The notes beneath the pieces are model-generated. The model searched no databases and was not told where the DNA came from. It worked only from the letters and a program-made list of their open reading frames with translations. The translations under genes were made by a program, and so were the position numbers. A stretch of DNA of 64,000 nt from Hydrogenoanaerobacterium sp032017025 (GTDB taxonomy: Bacteria > Bacillota > Clostridia > Oscillospirales > Ruminococcaceae). Every line of letters begins with the position of its first letter. Position 1 is the first letter of the stretch. The DNA is taken from contig NZ_DALZQO010000001.1 of assembly GCF_032017025.1 (NCBI RefSeq), forward strand, positions 62,001 through 126,000, written 5' to 3'. Positions 23,316 to 32,073 of the stretch are shown here, piece by piece.

Positions 23316-26312
23316 TTAAAAAAGATAATTGTATTCGACATAGGTGGTGGCAATCAGTTTGCGAATATCTTCAGGAAGACCGCATTTGGGGTCTGAAATC
23401 TGATAATCCTTAACCTGACCATCCAAACGAACATGGAAGATGCTCTTTGCGCCGTCAACGCACAAGAAGCCTTCGTTGGTGCTGTCCTCAAAATCGGCAA
23501 GATTCTCAAACAAGGTAAATTTCTCTTTGTAAGGTGCGCTGTCGTATGGGCAGAAGCTTGCACAGTTGCCGCACTCGTTGCACATACCGTCGACATGAAT
23601 AATCTGTGCCATTGGCTTGGAGCCAACATGGATGGAGAGATTTGCACGGTTGGGGCAAACATCTACACAGCATTCGCACACTGTTGGGCACTCTAAGCAG
23701 CGCTCACTTTGCTTGTAAGCATCGGTATCAACCTCAAGAACACCTTTTTTCAGCCTTACGTTTGCAGGGTTGGGGTTGACATTCAGCTCCGCGTAACGGT
23801 CGGTCTCCAGTTTGGAAATGGCTTTTGCAAACTGGATGGCGTCGGCAATTGCTTCTACCACAGTTGCGGGGCCACGCAGAGCATCGCCTGCAACAAAGAC
23901 ATTCTCAATACTGGTTTTAAAGGTTTTCGTGTCTGCTTTCACACGTCCGTGCTCATCAACAGCGATGCCGTTTTTCTCAAACAGCGCAGTGTCAACCTTT
24001 TCGCCCACCGCCGCAATCACGGTATCGGCGGGAACCTTAACAATTTCTTCGGTTTGTACGGGGCTGCGTCTGCCACTCTCATCGGGTGCACCAAGCTCCA
24101 TTTTGTAGCATTTGAGCATGCCGTTTTCAATTCCAATGGGTGCAAGCAGCTCACAGAACTCCACACCGTCCTCCAGTGCAAGTGCAAGCTCTTCTTCATC
24201 CGCAGGCATGTAGCGTTTGGTTCTGCGGTAAACGAGCGAAACCTTTTCCACACCCTTGACGCGTTTTGCGGCACGGGCAGCATCCATAGCGGTGTTTCCT
24301 CCGCCGACGATGACAACATTTTTACCAAGGTTGAGGCTGGATTCATCCGCCTTGTATTTCTCTAAGAATTCGAGTACATTCATCGCCTCGCCACTTTCCA
24401 GGCGCAGGCTGCCGGGCTTCCATGCGCCCACAGCGAACAGTACGTATTTATAACCACGCGCTTTAAGCTCCTCTACCGAGGTTTGCTCAGAGCCGAGTAT
24501 AAACTCCGCACCCATGCTGCGCACAAGGTCAATATCTTTTTCAATGGCAGCAGACGGGATTCTAAACTCGGGAATAACAAGTTTTACAATACCGCCAAGC
24601 TCTTTTTTCTTCTCAAATACGGTTACCTGCATTCCTTCTTTGCCCAGGAAATATGCCGCCGCAAGGCCTGCGGGGCCGCCACCGATGATTGCGACCTTGG
24701 ATCTGCCCTTGGTTTTTGGTGTCTCCAACTCTGCCATCAGCTGATCGTAACCAGCTTCGGCGGCCTCCAGCTTCGCGGCGCGAATCTTTACCGAATCGTC
24801 GTAGAAGCTACGGGTACACTTATCTGCACAGTGGTGTGGGCAGATGGTACCAGTGATGAACGGCAGCGGGTTTTTCTCGGTGATAACCTTGAGTGCCTCA
24901 AGGTGCTTGCCTTCACCGGTCAAACGCACATAGGCAGGGATATCCTGTTCAATAGGACATCCGTTTTGACATGGTGCGGTAAAGCAATCGATGAGGGGAA
25001 CCTTCTTATTCATCTTACGGTTCGGCAACGGCTTGATTGCTTTTAGGTGGTGAGGGTCACGCACACAGTCATAGGCCAATGCCTGCAGCTTAACGAGGTC
25101 AACCCCGTCGAAATCCTTGTATTCGTGAGCATCCAGAGCTTCTGCCATCTGTGAAAGCCTCTGGTAGCCGCCCGGCTTAAGCAGAGTGGTTGCGAGAGTG
25201 ATCGGCCAGATACCAATCTCGAATATCTTTTCAATGTTAAAGATATCCGCACCGCCGGAATAGGAAATGCGCAGCTTGCCATCAAACGCTTTGGAAAGCT
25301 TATGCGCCAACGAAACAGTGAGGGGATAGAGTGAGCGGCCGGACATATACATCTCCTCGCCGGGCAGCTCGCCTTGTGCAATGCCCACCGGAAAGGTGTT
25401 GGTGAGCTTCACACCAAAGGTAAGTCCTTTGCTCTCTGCCAAGGCAATCAGGCGCCCAATCATCGGCACTGCGTCTTCAAATTGCAGATCGTTATTAAAG
25501 TGGTGGTCATCAAATACGAGATAGTCATACCCCATCTCATCCATGGTTTTGCGTGCAAATTCGTAGCCGAGCAAGGTCGGGTTGCATTTGATATAGGTAT
25601 TGAGCCCCTTCTCGGTGATGAGGTAGGTGGCGATACGCTCAATCTCCTGCGGAGGGCATCCGTGCAGGGTGGAGAGCGTGATGGAGGTGCAGACTTGAGG
25701 GCTGATGCCCTCTACAAACGCTGCATCAATATGCTCAAAACGGTTTAGGTTGGCAAGCGTATACGCTTTGCACTCCGCCCAAATCTCGGTAGCAGAGGCA
25801 TCTTTGAGCCCCTCAATAAAGGTGTCTATCTTTTTGGATTTGATACCCTCAAGGTCGTAGCCGACACTCATATTGAACATAAATCCGGTATCGCTGCCCA
25901 GTCCGAACTCCTTTGAGATCAGCTTGAGGGCAAACCATGCCTTGACGTATTCGTCATATGCCTCAGGCACACGCAGTTCGGTCGACCATTCGACGTTATA
26001 GCACTCGTCCTCGGCATTGATGCAGGGCTTTGCAACCGGCAAATCCTCGCCATCCAGCGTCTGTACGGTTTTCAGCTCAAAGAAACGGCTGCCTGCAAAA
26101 TACGAGGCAATAATATTCTGTGCAAGCTGGGTGTGCGGCCCTGCCGCAGGGCCAAACGGTGTTTCCATCTGCTCGCCGAACAGGTGCAGCACCTTATCAT
26201 CTTTTTTAATAAAGGGGCGCTGTACGCCAAAAACAGCACCGTCGTTTTTATGCTCCTCCAGTACCCAGTTGACCAGTTTGTCAAATGGGATTGGTCTCAT
26301 TCTATCACTCAT
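23316..26312 (-). CDS. ygfK: YgfK, iron-sulfur flavoprotein (annotated putative selenate reductase subunit)
   Basis: 998 residues. The N-terminal 430 residues are a dihydroorotate/dihydropyrimidine dehydrogenase-like barrel region. Then comes a GltD-like part with Cys cluster CFTAPCQNGCPIEQDIP, FAD site VAIIGGGPAGLAAAYFLGKE, NADPH site VVIVGGGNTAMDAARAA and AAVGEKVDTALFEK. The C-terminal part has two ferredoxin-type clusters (CLECPTVCECCVDVCPNRAN and CNECGNCASFCPYDSAPY). It is likely an electron-transfer hub linking NAD(P)H to the XdhD-type hydroxylase or a reductive purine step. The selenate reductase name is historical. GAGAGGAG ribosome binding site; middle gene of the operon. Confidence 0.92.
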   Translation of the reverse strand: MSDRMRPIPFDKLVNWVLEEHKNDGAVFGVQRPFIKKDDKVLHLFGEQMETPFGPAAGPHTQLAQNIIASYFAGSRFFELKTVQTLDGEDLPVAKPCINAEDECYNVEWSTELRVPEAYDEYVKAWFALKLISKEFGLGSDTGFMFNMSVGYDLEGIKSKKIDTFIEGLKDASATEIWAECKAYTLANLNRFEHIDAAFVEGISPQVCTSITLSTLHGCPPQEIERIATYLITEKGLNTYIKCNPTLLGYEFARKTMDEMGYDYLVFDDHHFNNDLQFEDAVPMIGRLIALAESKGLTFGVKLTNTFPVGIAQGELPGEEMYMSGRSLYPLTVSLAHKLSKAFDGKLRISYSGGADIFNIEKIFEIGIWPITLATTLLKPGGYQRLSQMAEALDAHEYKDFDGVDLVKLQALAYDCVRDPHHLKAIKPLPNRKMNKKVPLIDCFTAPCQNGCPIEQDIPAYVRLTGEGKHLEALKVITEKNPLPFITGTICPHHCADKCTRSFYDDSVKIRAAKLEAAEAGYDQLMAELETPKTKGRSKVAIIGGGPAGLAAAYFLGKEGMQVTVFEKKKELGGIVKLVIPEFRIPSAAIEKDIDLVRSMGAEFILGSEQTSVEELKARGYKYVLFAVGAWKPGSLRLESGEAMNVLEFLEKYKADESSLNLGKNVVIVGGGNTAMDAARAAKRVKGVEKVSLVYRRTKRYMPADEEELALALEDGVEFCELLAPIGIENGMLKCYKMELGAPDESGRRSPVQTEEIVKVPADTVIAAVGEKVDTALFEKNGIAVDEHGRVKADTKTFKTSIENVFVAGDALRGPATVVEAIADAIQFAKAISKLETDRYAELNVNPNPANVRLKKGVLEVDTDAYKQSERCLECPTVCECCVDVCPNRANLSIHVGSKPMAQIIHVDGMCNECGNCASFCPYDSAPYKEKFTLFENLADFEDSTNEGFLCVDGAKSIFHVRLDGQVKDYQISDPKCGLPEDIRKLIATTYVEYNYLF

Positions 26313-26382
26313 GTGTATTTCTCCTCTCTATTGCGGCTGATAATGAAATGCGTTCAGCCCACAGAAATCCAAATCTGATTTA

Positions 26383-27720
26383 TTATCTCCCAAAGTTGAT
26401 GCGGTCTGCCAGACCTTTTGCCTGTTCGCGGCATTTTGCAAGAACCGCTGCCTCATCAACACCAAGCAGCTCACGGTCTTTCATCAGCACCTTGCCGTTG
26501 CAGACGGTGGTGACAACGCTGCGCCCGTTCATTCCAAACAAGGTATGACCGTTAATGTTATCGGCGGTCATTGGGGTGAGCGGATTGTAGTCGGTGACGA
26601 TGACATCTGCCGCTGCACCTGCCTTCAGCACACCAAGGGGCTTTTTGAAGTAGCGGTTTGCAATGGCGGCATTGTTGTGAAACAGCATGACGGGAATTTC
26701 GCCCCATGCTACATTGGGGTTGCAGGTGTTGTGCTTGTGAAGAATATTCGCAACCTTATAGGATTCAAGCATATCGTTGGTGTAGCCGTCTGTTCCAAGG
26801 CCAATGAGAATGCCCTTTTGGAACAAGTTAAGCACTGCGGGGCAGCCAACGGCATTGCCCATGTTGGATTCGGGGTTGTGTACCACCATAGTGTCGGTAT
26901 GCTTTAAAAGATCCATTTCGTGCTCGTTGATGTGGATGCAGTGACCGGCAATCGTTTGCGGGCCGAGGATATCCATATCATAAAGGCGATTGACAACGCG
27001 CTTACCGTATTTTTCAAGGGAATCGTAAACATCACTGATGCCCTCGGCGACATGGATGTGAAAGCCTGTGCCCTTAGGGGTATGCTCGCGGCAAAGCTCT
27101 AAGGTTTTATTCGAAAGTGTAAACGCAGCGTGCATGCCCATCATGCCGTACTGCATATCGTTATCATCTTTCAGCGCTGCTTTGATGAACGCTTCATTCT
27201 CCAGCACTGCCTGTTTCATTTTATCTTCGCCGTCACGGTCAGAAACCTCGTAGCACAGGCAGGTGCGTACGCCGTATTCTGCCGCTGCATCTGAAATTGC
27301 AAACAGGCTACCATCAATTGCGCCATAGCTTGCATGGTGGTCAAATACGGTTGTCACACCGTTTTTGATGCAATCCAGGTAAGTGGCATAAGCGCTGTAT
27401 TTGGTGTCTTCAATCGTAAGCTTACGGTCAAGCGTCCACCACAGTCCGTCAAGAATATCCATAAAGTTTTTCGGATTATGCCCCTTGATAGAAAGACCGC
27501 GCGCAAACGCACTGTAAATATGATTGTGCGCATTAATAAGACCCGGCATAATAACGCCGCCCTTAGCATCGATAAACTCAGCGTCGGGATATTTCGCCCT
27601 CATTGCAGCGGTTTCGCCCACCTCTGTAATCAGCTCTTTTTCTACGCAGACACAGCCGTTCTCCAGAAAGAGGTTGTTTTCGTCGCGGGTAACCAGTCTA
27701 CCGTTTCCAATTAATAACAT
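26383..27720 (-). CDS. ssnA: Putative aminohydrolase SsnA
   Basis: 445 residues, amidohydrolase superfamily close to chlorohydrolase/guanine deaminase-type enzymes: PGLINAHNHIYSAFARG (HxH metal ligands), HIHVAEG, IAGHCIHINEHEMDLL and LGTDGYTNDML. SsnA belongs to the selenium-metabolism-linked set and to the anaerobic urate-degradation cluster; it probably removes ammonia from a purine-derived intermediate. First gene of the operon ssnA-ygfK-hyuA, AAGGAG ribosome binding site, promoter at 27977-28005. Confidence 0.92.
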   Translation of the reverse strand: MLLIGNGRLVTRDENNLFLENGCVCVEKELITEVGETAAMRAKYPDAEFIDAKGGVIMPGLINAHNHIYSAFARGLSIKGHNPKNFMDILDGLWWTLDRKLTIEDTKYSAYATYLDCIKNGVTTVFDHHASYGAIDGSLFAISDAAAEYGVRTCLCYEVSDRDGEDKMKQAVLENEAFIKAALKDDNDMQYGMMGMHAAFTLSNKTLELCREHTPKGTGFHIHVAEGISDVYDSLEKYGKRVVNRLYDMDILGPQTIAGHCIHINEHEMDLLKHTDTMVVHNPESNMGNAVGCPAVLNLFQKGILIGLGTDGYTNDMLESYKVANILHKHNTCNPNVAWGEIPVMLFHNNAAIANRYFKKPLGVLKAGAAADVIVTDYNPLTPMTADNINGHTLFGMNGRSVVTTVCNGKVLMKDRELLGVDEAAVLAKCREQAKGLADRINFGR

Positions 27721-27908
27721 CGCGCATTCTCCTTGCTATTTTAAGATAATGTTGGTTGCACGTTTGAAAAAGGAATGTTCCCTGCCGGGTTTTCTGCAAT
27801 AAAAAAGGCCTACGCGACGTGCAGAATGTTCCCCGGAATTGTGAACATTCAGCCCGTGCGCAAAGCACTCCGTTTCAGCTGTTCTTTTCTTTTTACGTTT
27901 CGATTTAC

Positions 27909-27945
27909 TTAGTATTACTTTTAACACAAACGCTACACATTGCAC
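27909..27945. promoter_or_regulatory. Candidate operator pair in the ssnA leader
   Basis: TTAGTATTACTT (27909-27920) is of the TAGTNNNACT type. TACACATTGCAC (27934-27945) is identical in 12/12 to a site upstream of xdhA. Both lie between the ssnA promoter and start. The rest of 27721-28187 contains two promoters and one more shared element, and no gene that I can support. Confidence 0.4.
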
Positions 27946-27976
27946 AGAAAGTATAGTTTTTCTGTTTACAATTTAT

Positions 27977-28005
27977 ATTTTACCATTCGATTTAATAAAA
28001 ATCAA
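27977..28005 (-). promoter_or_regulatory. Promoter of the ssnA-ygfK-hyuA operon
   Basis: Minus strand TTGATT (28000-28005), 17-bp spacer, TAAAAT (27977-27982). The untranslated leader would be about 250 nt. Confidence 0.65.
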
Positions 28006-28052
28006 GCAGGAAAGCATTGGCGATATGCATAAACTAAAAATTATTTTTTAGC

Positions 28053-28075
28053 AATTATTTTTTTTAATGCAAACT
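28053..28075. promoter_or_regulatory. 23-bp element shared with the permease promoter
   Basis: AATTATTTTTT-TTA-ATGCAAACT, 21/23 identical to 30999-31021. It lies directly upstream of the -35 box of the first YheO-like regulator gene. Confidence 0.5.
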
Positions 28076-28076
28076 G

Positions 28077-28104
28077 TTGATTTATTTTTAGTTTCTGTTA
28101 TGAT
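28077..28104 (+). promoter_or_regulatory. Promoter of the first YheO-like regulator
   Basis: TTGATT (28077-28082), 16-bp spacer, TATGAT (28099-28104), 83 nt before the ATG at 28188. Confidence 0.65.
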
Positions 28105-28187
28105 GGATACTATACAAATTTGCACCGGAGGCATTACCATGCGGTTTTGGCCCATTCTATATGCGCACCGGAGAAACGGAGGTAACT

Positions 28188-28820
28188 ATGCTGCAAGGTT
28201 TAACCTTTGATTTTTTAAAGCGGCTTGCGAAAGGCTTATCGCAGCAGTTTGGCAGCAACTGTGAGGTTGTAGTGCATGACCTCAGCAATAATTTTACCGA
28301 AAACTCGATTGTCATTATCGAAAACGGGCATGTAACCGCGCGCAAAACAGGCGACGGTCCCTCTTTGGTGGTATTAGAGGCGCTGCATGGCGAACACAGC
28401 AAACTGCAAGATCATCTGAACTACCTCACCAAAACACGCGACGGCAAAATTCTCAAATCAAGTACAATTTACATCCGCGATGAAAAGAATGAGGTTGTCG
28501 GTATTTTCTCCATCAACTACGACATTACCGGATTGCTGATGATTGAAAACTCGCTAAAACCGCTGATTGCCACCGAGCCGGATACGAAAGAGCCCGAACG
28601 CATTGCACAAAATGTTAATGATCTGCTTGATGAGCTGATTGAACAATCCGTACGTTTAGTGGGAAAACCCGTTGCACTGATGGGCAAAGACGATAAAATT
28701 AAGGCGATTCAGTTTCTCAATAGCACCGGTGCGTTTCTCATTACAAAATCCGGAGATAAAGTAAGCAAGCATTTTGGTATCTCAAAATACACACTGTACA
28801 GCTATATTGATGCAAAATAA
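28188..28820 (+). CDS. YheO/DauR-like PAS-HTH transcriptional regulator (1)
   Basis: 210 residues from ATG 28188 (GGAGG 7 nt upstream; an ATG 27 nt earlier lacks a site). The N-terminal PAS-like YheO domain (NCEVVVHDLSNNFTENSIV, ILKSSTIYIRDEKNEVVGIF) probably binds a small ligand. The C-terminal HTH is KVSKHFGISKYTLYSYIDA. It is divergent from the ssnA operon and convergent with a second protein of the same family, so it is a good candidate for a purine-intermediate-responsive regulator of the cluster. Ligand and targets are not visible. Confidence 0.85.
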   Translation: MLQGLTFDFLKRLAKGLSQQFGSNCEVVVHDLSNNFTENSIVIIENGHVTARKTGDGPSLVVLEALHGEHSKLQDHLNYLTKTRDGKILKSSTIYIRDEKNEVVGIFSINYDITGLLMIENSLKPLIATEPDTKEPERIAQNVNDLLDELIEQSVRLVGKPVALMGKDDKIKAIQFLNSTGAFLITKSGDKVSKHFGISKYTLYSYIDAK

Positions 28821-28836
28821 CTTAAACAAACCGTAA

Positions 28837-28868
28837 AAAGCACGCTGCCAACCGAGGCAACGTGCTTT
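28837..28868. terminator. Bidirectional terminator between the two regulators
   Basis: AAAGCACG-c-TGCC (28837-28849) pairs with GGCA-a-CGTGCTTT (28856-28868), followed by T-rich sequence; shared by convergent genes. Confidence 0.8.
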
Positions 28869-28872
28869 CTTT

Positions 28873-29520
28873 TTAGTTTTCTTTTTTAACAAGGTTTAGA
28901 TAGCGATAAATTGTCGGCACCGAAACCCTCAGTGCATCAGCCACATAGCTGATTGCACCTTTGATCATAAAGGTACCCATCTCGTTAAGCTTATCCACAA
29001 TCTCCATCTTTTCGCGCTGCTGCATAGTCTCCGCTAAATTGCCAATATCGGGACAGATACGGTGGATATTGTTCATAACAAGCTCGTGCACATTCATATT
29101 CAGATTCTCGGAAATTGCCGCAGACTCATTGGGAATCTTCATCATCGCAATCATCTCGGTAAGTAGGTTGCGTGATGAAACCAAATTGTGATAATCCGTA
29201 TTGATACAAAGCATTCCAACAAAACGTTCGCTGTCGTCCTTAATAAAGTATGTAGAGGATTTAAGCATATGACCGTTTTTTGCTACCCCCTGGTAGTTTG
29301 CCATGTAGGGTGTTTGTTCAAACGTTGCCGCCTTAAGCACCTTAAGCGAAAGATCGGTGATTGGTGAACCAACACTCCTTCCGCTGATATTCCCATTGCG
29401 GATGGCAACCACCGATTGGTGGTAATCGGTTAGGTCGTGCAAAACAACTTCAGTGTTCTCCCCCATACAATCGGCGATAAAATCGACGAGAGGTAGGTAC
29501 GCGCTTACGTATTTGTTCAT
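28873..29520 (-). CDS. YheO/DauR-like PAS-HTH transcriptional regulator (2)
   Basis: 215 residues, AAGGAGG ribosome binding site. Same layout as its neighbour: PAS-like domain (NTEVVLHDLTDYHQSVVAI, MLKSSTYFIKDDSERFVGML) and C-terminal HTH (SYVADALRVSVPTIYRYLN). The two share the VVLHDL and LKSST signatures but differ in most other positions, so they are old paralogues, not a recent duplication. It lies just downstream of the NCS2 permease gene in the opposite reading order (permease at 29597-30925, also minus and upstream), so it may be regulated with purine availability. Confidence 0.85.
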   Translation of the reverse strand: MNKYVSAYLPLVDFIADCMGENTEVVLHDLTDYHQSVVAIRNGNISGRSVGSPITDLSLKVLKAATFEQTPYMANYQGVAKNGHMLKSSTYFIKDDSERFVGMLCINTDYHNLVSSRNLLTEMIAMMKIPNESAAISENLNMNVHELVMNNIHRICPDIGNLAETMQQREKMEIVDKLNEMGTFMIKGAISYVADALRVSVPTIYRYLNLVKKEN

Positions 29521-29596
29521 GAATAGCCTCCTTCTTTCATACGGCTTAGCCGGGTATCCCGAGTAAAACTTTTTTCAGTCTAATAGAGTGTGTAGT

Positions 29597-30925
29597 TTAT
29601 TTATTTGCTTCTGGTTTGTCCTTAGGGAGAATGAGGTTCAGCAGAACAGCCATTAAAGTAGCCACTACTACAGAGGAGCTGCCGAACACGGTGGGAACCC
29701 ACGACGGGAAAAGCTGCAGACAGCCGGTTGCTTGTACAATACCTGCGCCAAGCGCAACTGAAAGACCAACTACTGCGGTGTTTCTCGGTGTAAGAGGCTG
29801 AGAGGCAATCATTTTAATGCCGGTCATAGTAATAGTAGCAAATACCGAGATGGTAGCACCACCGATAACACTCTGCGGAATAGTGGTGAGAACAGATGCA
29901 AACTTTGGAACAAATCCTGCAACAAGCAGTACGCATGCCGCAAAGCCAAATACTATTCTATTTACAACTTTGTTTACAATAACAATACCGACGTTCTGGC
30001 TATAGGTAGCAGTGGGCATACCACCAAAGAATGCGCCAATCACACTGGCAATACCGTTGCCGATGATGCCGCCGGAAAGCTCGTCATGGGTGGGCATTCT
30101 GTCAAGGCCGCCCGAAGTAGTGGAGGAAAGGTCGCCAATGGTCTGTACTGCGTTAACAACATAGATTATGACCATCGACACAATTGCGGTGGGTTGGAAC
30201 ACAATTCCAAAGTGCATGGGTGCGGGGAACGAAAGCCAGCCAGCCGCTGCAACAGAATCAAAACTGACCATGCCCATGAAAAACGAAACCACGTAACCCG
30301 AAACCATACCAATGAGAATAGCGGCAAGCTTCATAGAGCCTTTGGTGTAATAGTTAAAAAACACTACAATCGCAAAGGTGATGATAGCCACCAGCCAATT
30401 TTGAGGAGACCCAAAAGTCTCTGAAGCCTTACCGCCGGCCATATAGTTGATAGCCGTGGGGTACAACGAAAGACCAATTGTAAAGATAACCGTACCGGTT
30501 ACCAGCGGCGGAAAAAGCACCATTAGTTTTTTTACAAAAATGCCAACGACAATAGCGACAAGACCGCCGATAATTTGAGAACCAAAGATGGTTGCAATAC
30601 CAAATTCGCCGCCGATAGCCAGCAACGTGGGTACATAAGCAAAGCTGACGCCCATAATTACGGGCAGACCTGAACCCAGTTTTTTGCTAAACGGGAAAAG
30701 CTGGAGTAAGGTTGCGATTGCCGAAATTAAAAGAGATGACTGGACCAAAAGAGTCTTATCTGCCGGGGAAAGGTTGCACACATTTGACACTAGGAGAGCC
30801 GGGGTAACAACACCCACAATTGCCGCAACTACATGCTGTAGCCCAAGTGGTACAATTTGCTTCATGCTGGGAGTCCCCTCCAGGCTAAAAATTGAGCCCG
30901 GAGTTTTGTTGACAGCCTCTTTCAC
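29597..30925 (-). CDS. NCS2-family purine (xanthine/uric acid) permease
   Basis: 442 residues from a GTG start (TGAGGTG upstream), about 12-14 hydrophobic segments. Uracil-xanthine permease family marks: QHVVAAIVGVVTPALLVSN, TYSQNVGIVIVNKVV (the QN-G signature), and PQSVIGGATISVFATI. It imports a purine by proton symport, probably xanthine, uric acid or hypoxanthine; the exact base cannot be read from sequence. Own promoter at 31023-31050 with a shared 23-bp element over the start site. Confidence 0.93.
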   Translation of the reverse strand: MKEAVNKTPGSIFSLEGTPSMKQIVPLGLQHVVAAIVGVVTPALLVSNVCNLSPADKTLLVQSSLLISAIATLLQLFPFSKKLGSGLPVIMGVSFAYVPTLLAIGGEFGIATIFGSQIIGGLVAIVVGIFVKKLMVLFPPLVTGTVIFTIGLSLYPTAINYMAGGKASETFGSPQNWLVAIITFAIVVFFNYYTKGSMKLAAILIGMVSGYVVSFFMGMVSFDSVAAAGWLSFPAPMHFGIVFQPTAIVSMVIIYVVNAVQTIGDLSSTTSGGLDRMPTHDELSGGIIGNGIASVIGAFFGGMPTATYSQNVGIVIVNKVVNRIVFGFAACVLLVAGFVPKFASVLTTIPQSVIGGATISVFATITMTGIKMIASQPLTPRNTAVVGLSVALGAGIVQATGCLQLFPSWVPTVFGSSSVVVATLMAVLLNLILPKDKPEANK

Positions 30926-30998
30926 GATAACACCTCATATCATTTTTTTGCGACTTTCATCGCACATCAGGCAGCTAGCTCCTGCCCGGCAGATAAAT

Positions 30999-31021
30999 AA
31001 TTATTTTTTATCATGCAAACT
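30999..31021. promoter_or_regulatory. 23-bp element at the permease transcription start
   Basis: AATTATTTTTT-ATC-ATGCAAACT, 21/23 identical to 28053-28075. It begins 2 bp beyond the permease -10 box, a typical repressor position. Confidence 0.5.
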
Positions 31022-31022
31022 C

Positions 31023-31050
31023 ATTATAATGCATTTTTAGCATTATTCAA
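31023..31050 (-). promoter_or_regulatory. Permease promoter
   Basis: Minus strand TTGAAT (31045-31050), 16-bp spacer, TATAAT (31023-31028). The 315-bp gap between permease and ridA otherwise holds a terminator and AT-rich sequence. Confidence 0.75.
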
Positions 31051-31164
31051 GCTGTTTAGGCCCCTTGTAATAATATTTAGAGATTTTTATAATAATTTTA
31101 TATTATTTTTGTAAGAAAAAGCAATTAGAATGATGCAAAATTATTATTGCCTGTAACAAAAGCA

Positions 31165-31210
31165 AAAGAACTGCAGAATACCTGTTTTTCAAGGTAATCT
31201 GCAGTTCTTT
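31165..31210 (-). terminator. Terminator after ridA
   Basis: 19-bp stem with one mismatch (31165-31183 with 31192-31210), followed on the minus strand by a U-rich stretch. Confidence 0.8.
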
Positions 31211-31240
31211 ATCTGCTGCCCAAATTAAAAAATCATAAAA

Positions 31241-31618
31241 CTATTTAACTGCAATCGCTTCGATTTCAAACAAGGCGCCTTTTGGCAATGCAGCTACCTG
31301 TACGCAGGAGCGCGCAGGGCACTCACCTTTAAAATAGTTGGCATAAATTGCATTGATTGCTGCAAAATCACCCATATCAGCGAGAAACACGGTGGTTTTC
31401 ACAACATCGGTAAAGCTCATGCCTGCTGCTTCAAGCACAGCGCCAAGATTTTTCAGCGCCATTTCTGCCTGTGCTTCAACGCCTGCGAGCAGTTCGCCCG
31501 AGACAGGGTTAAGCCCCAGCTGACCGGAAGTATAAAGGGTATTGTTTGCCAGCATTGCATGGGAATATGGCCCCAGCGCTGCGGGTGCGTTTTTTGCTGC
31601 AATAACTGTATTTGCCAT
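31241..31618 (-). CDS. ridA: RidA-family 2-iminopropanoate deaminase
   Basis: 125 residues. Shows VIAAKNAPAALGPYSHAMLANNTLYTSGQLGL and the C-terminal CPARSCVQVAALPKGALFEIEAIA with the conserved Arg and Glu. RidA hydrolyses the enamine/imine made from 2-aminoacrylate to pyruvate and ammonia, protecting PLP enzymes. This fits YgeX (DpaL), which releases 2-aminoacrylate in the same cluster. It follows pyrBI on the same strand with a 29-nt gap and a GGAGGAG ribosome binding site, so it may be co-transcribed with them. Confidence 0.95.
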   Translation of the reverse strand: MANTVIAAKNAPAALGPYSHAMLANNTLYTSGQLGLNPVSGELLAGVEAQAEMALKNLGAVLEAAGMSFTDVVKTTVFLADMGDFAAINAIYANYFKGECPARSCVQVAALPKGALFEIEAIAVK

Positions 31619-31647
31619 GATTTTTCTCCTCCAATGATGAAAATTTA

Positions 31648-32073
31648 TTATTTGTTTTGGAACTCCTGTTCACAATAAATGCAACGATAGATACCGTTCT
31701 GAACGTCGGCAAGCTTAAATACATGGTTGATACCCTGCTCGATTGAGGTAATGCAGCGAGGGTTTTTACATTTAATAACGTTGGTCACCTGCTCGGGCAA
31801 TTTGAGCTTTTTTTTCTCAATCAATCCGCCCTCGTTGATGATGTTGATGGAAATATCGGGGTCAATAAAACCCAGCACATCAAGGTTGATATCAATGTTC
31901 TCATCAATCTTGATGATATCTTTTCTGCCCATTTTACGGCTTTTTGCGTTCTTGATAATCGCAATGCTGCAATCAAGACGACCGAGATCCAGGTATTGGT
32001 AGATTTCCATTGCTTTGCCTGCATGGATATGATCGATGACCACGCCTCTGTTTAAGCTGTCAACATTAATCAT
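31648..32073 (-). CDS. pyrI: Aspartate carbamoyltransferase regulatory subunit
   Basis: 141 residues. N-terminal allosteric domain with VIDHIHAGKAMEIYQYL, C-terminal zinc domain with CKNPRC and CIYC. It binds nucleotides and confers allosteric control on PyrB. Overlaps pyrB by 8 nt; its GGAGG site lies inside pyrB. Confidence 0.95.
   Translation of the reverse strand: MINVDSLNRGVVIDHIHAGKAMEIYQYLDLGRLDCSIAIIKNAKSRKMGRKDIIKIDENIDINLDVLGFIDPDISINIINEGGLIEKKKLKLPEQVTNVIKCKNPRCITSIEQGINHVFKLADVQNGIYRCIYCEQEFQNK

Noticed and set aside
28188..29520. Recent duplication of the two YheO-like genes
   Set aside because: They share only family motifs, are convergent and differ at most positions.
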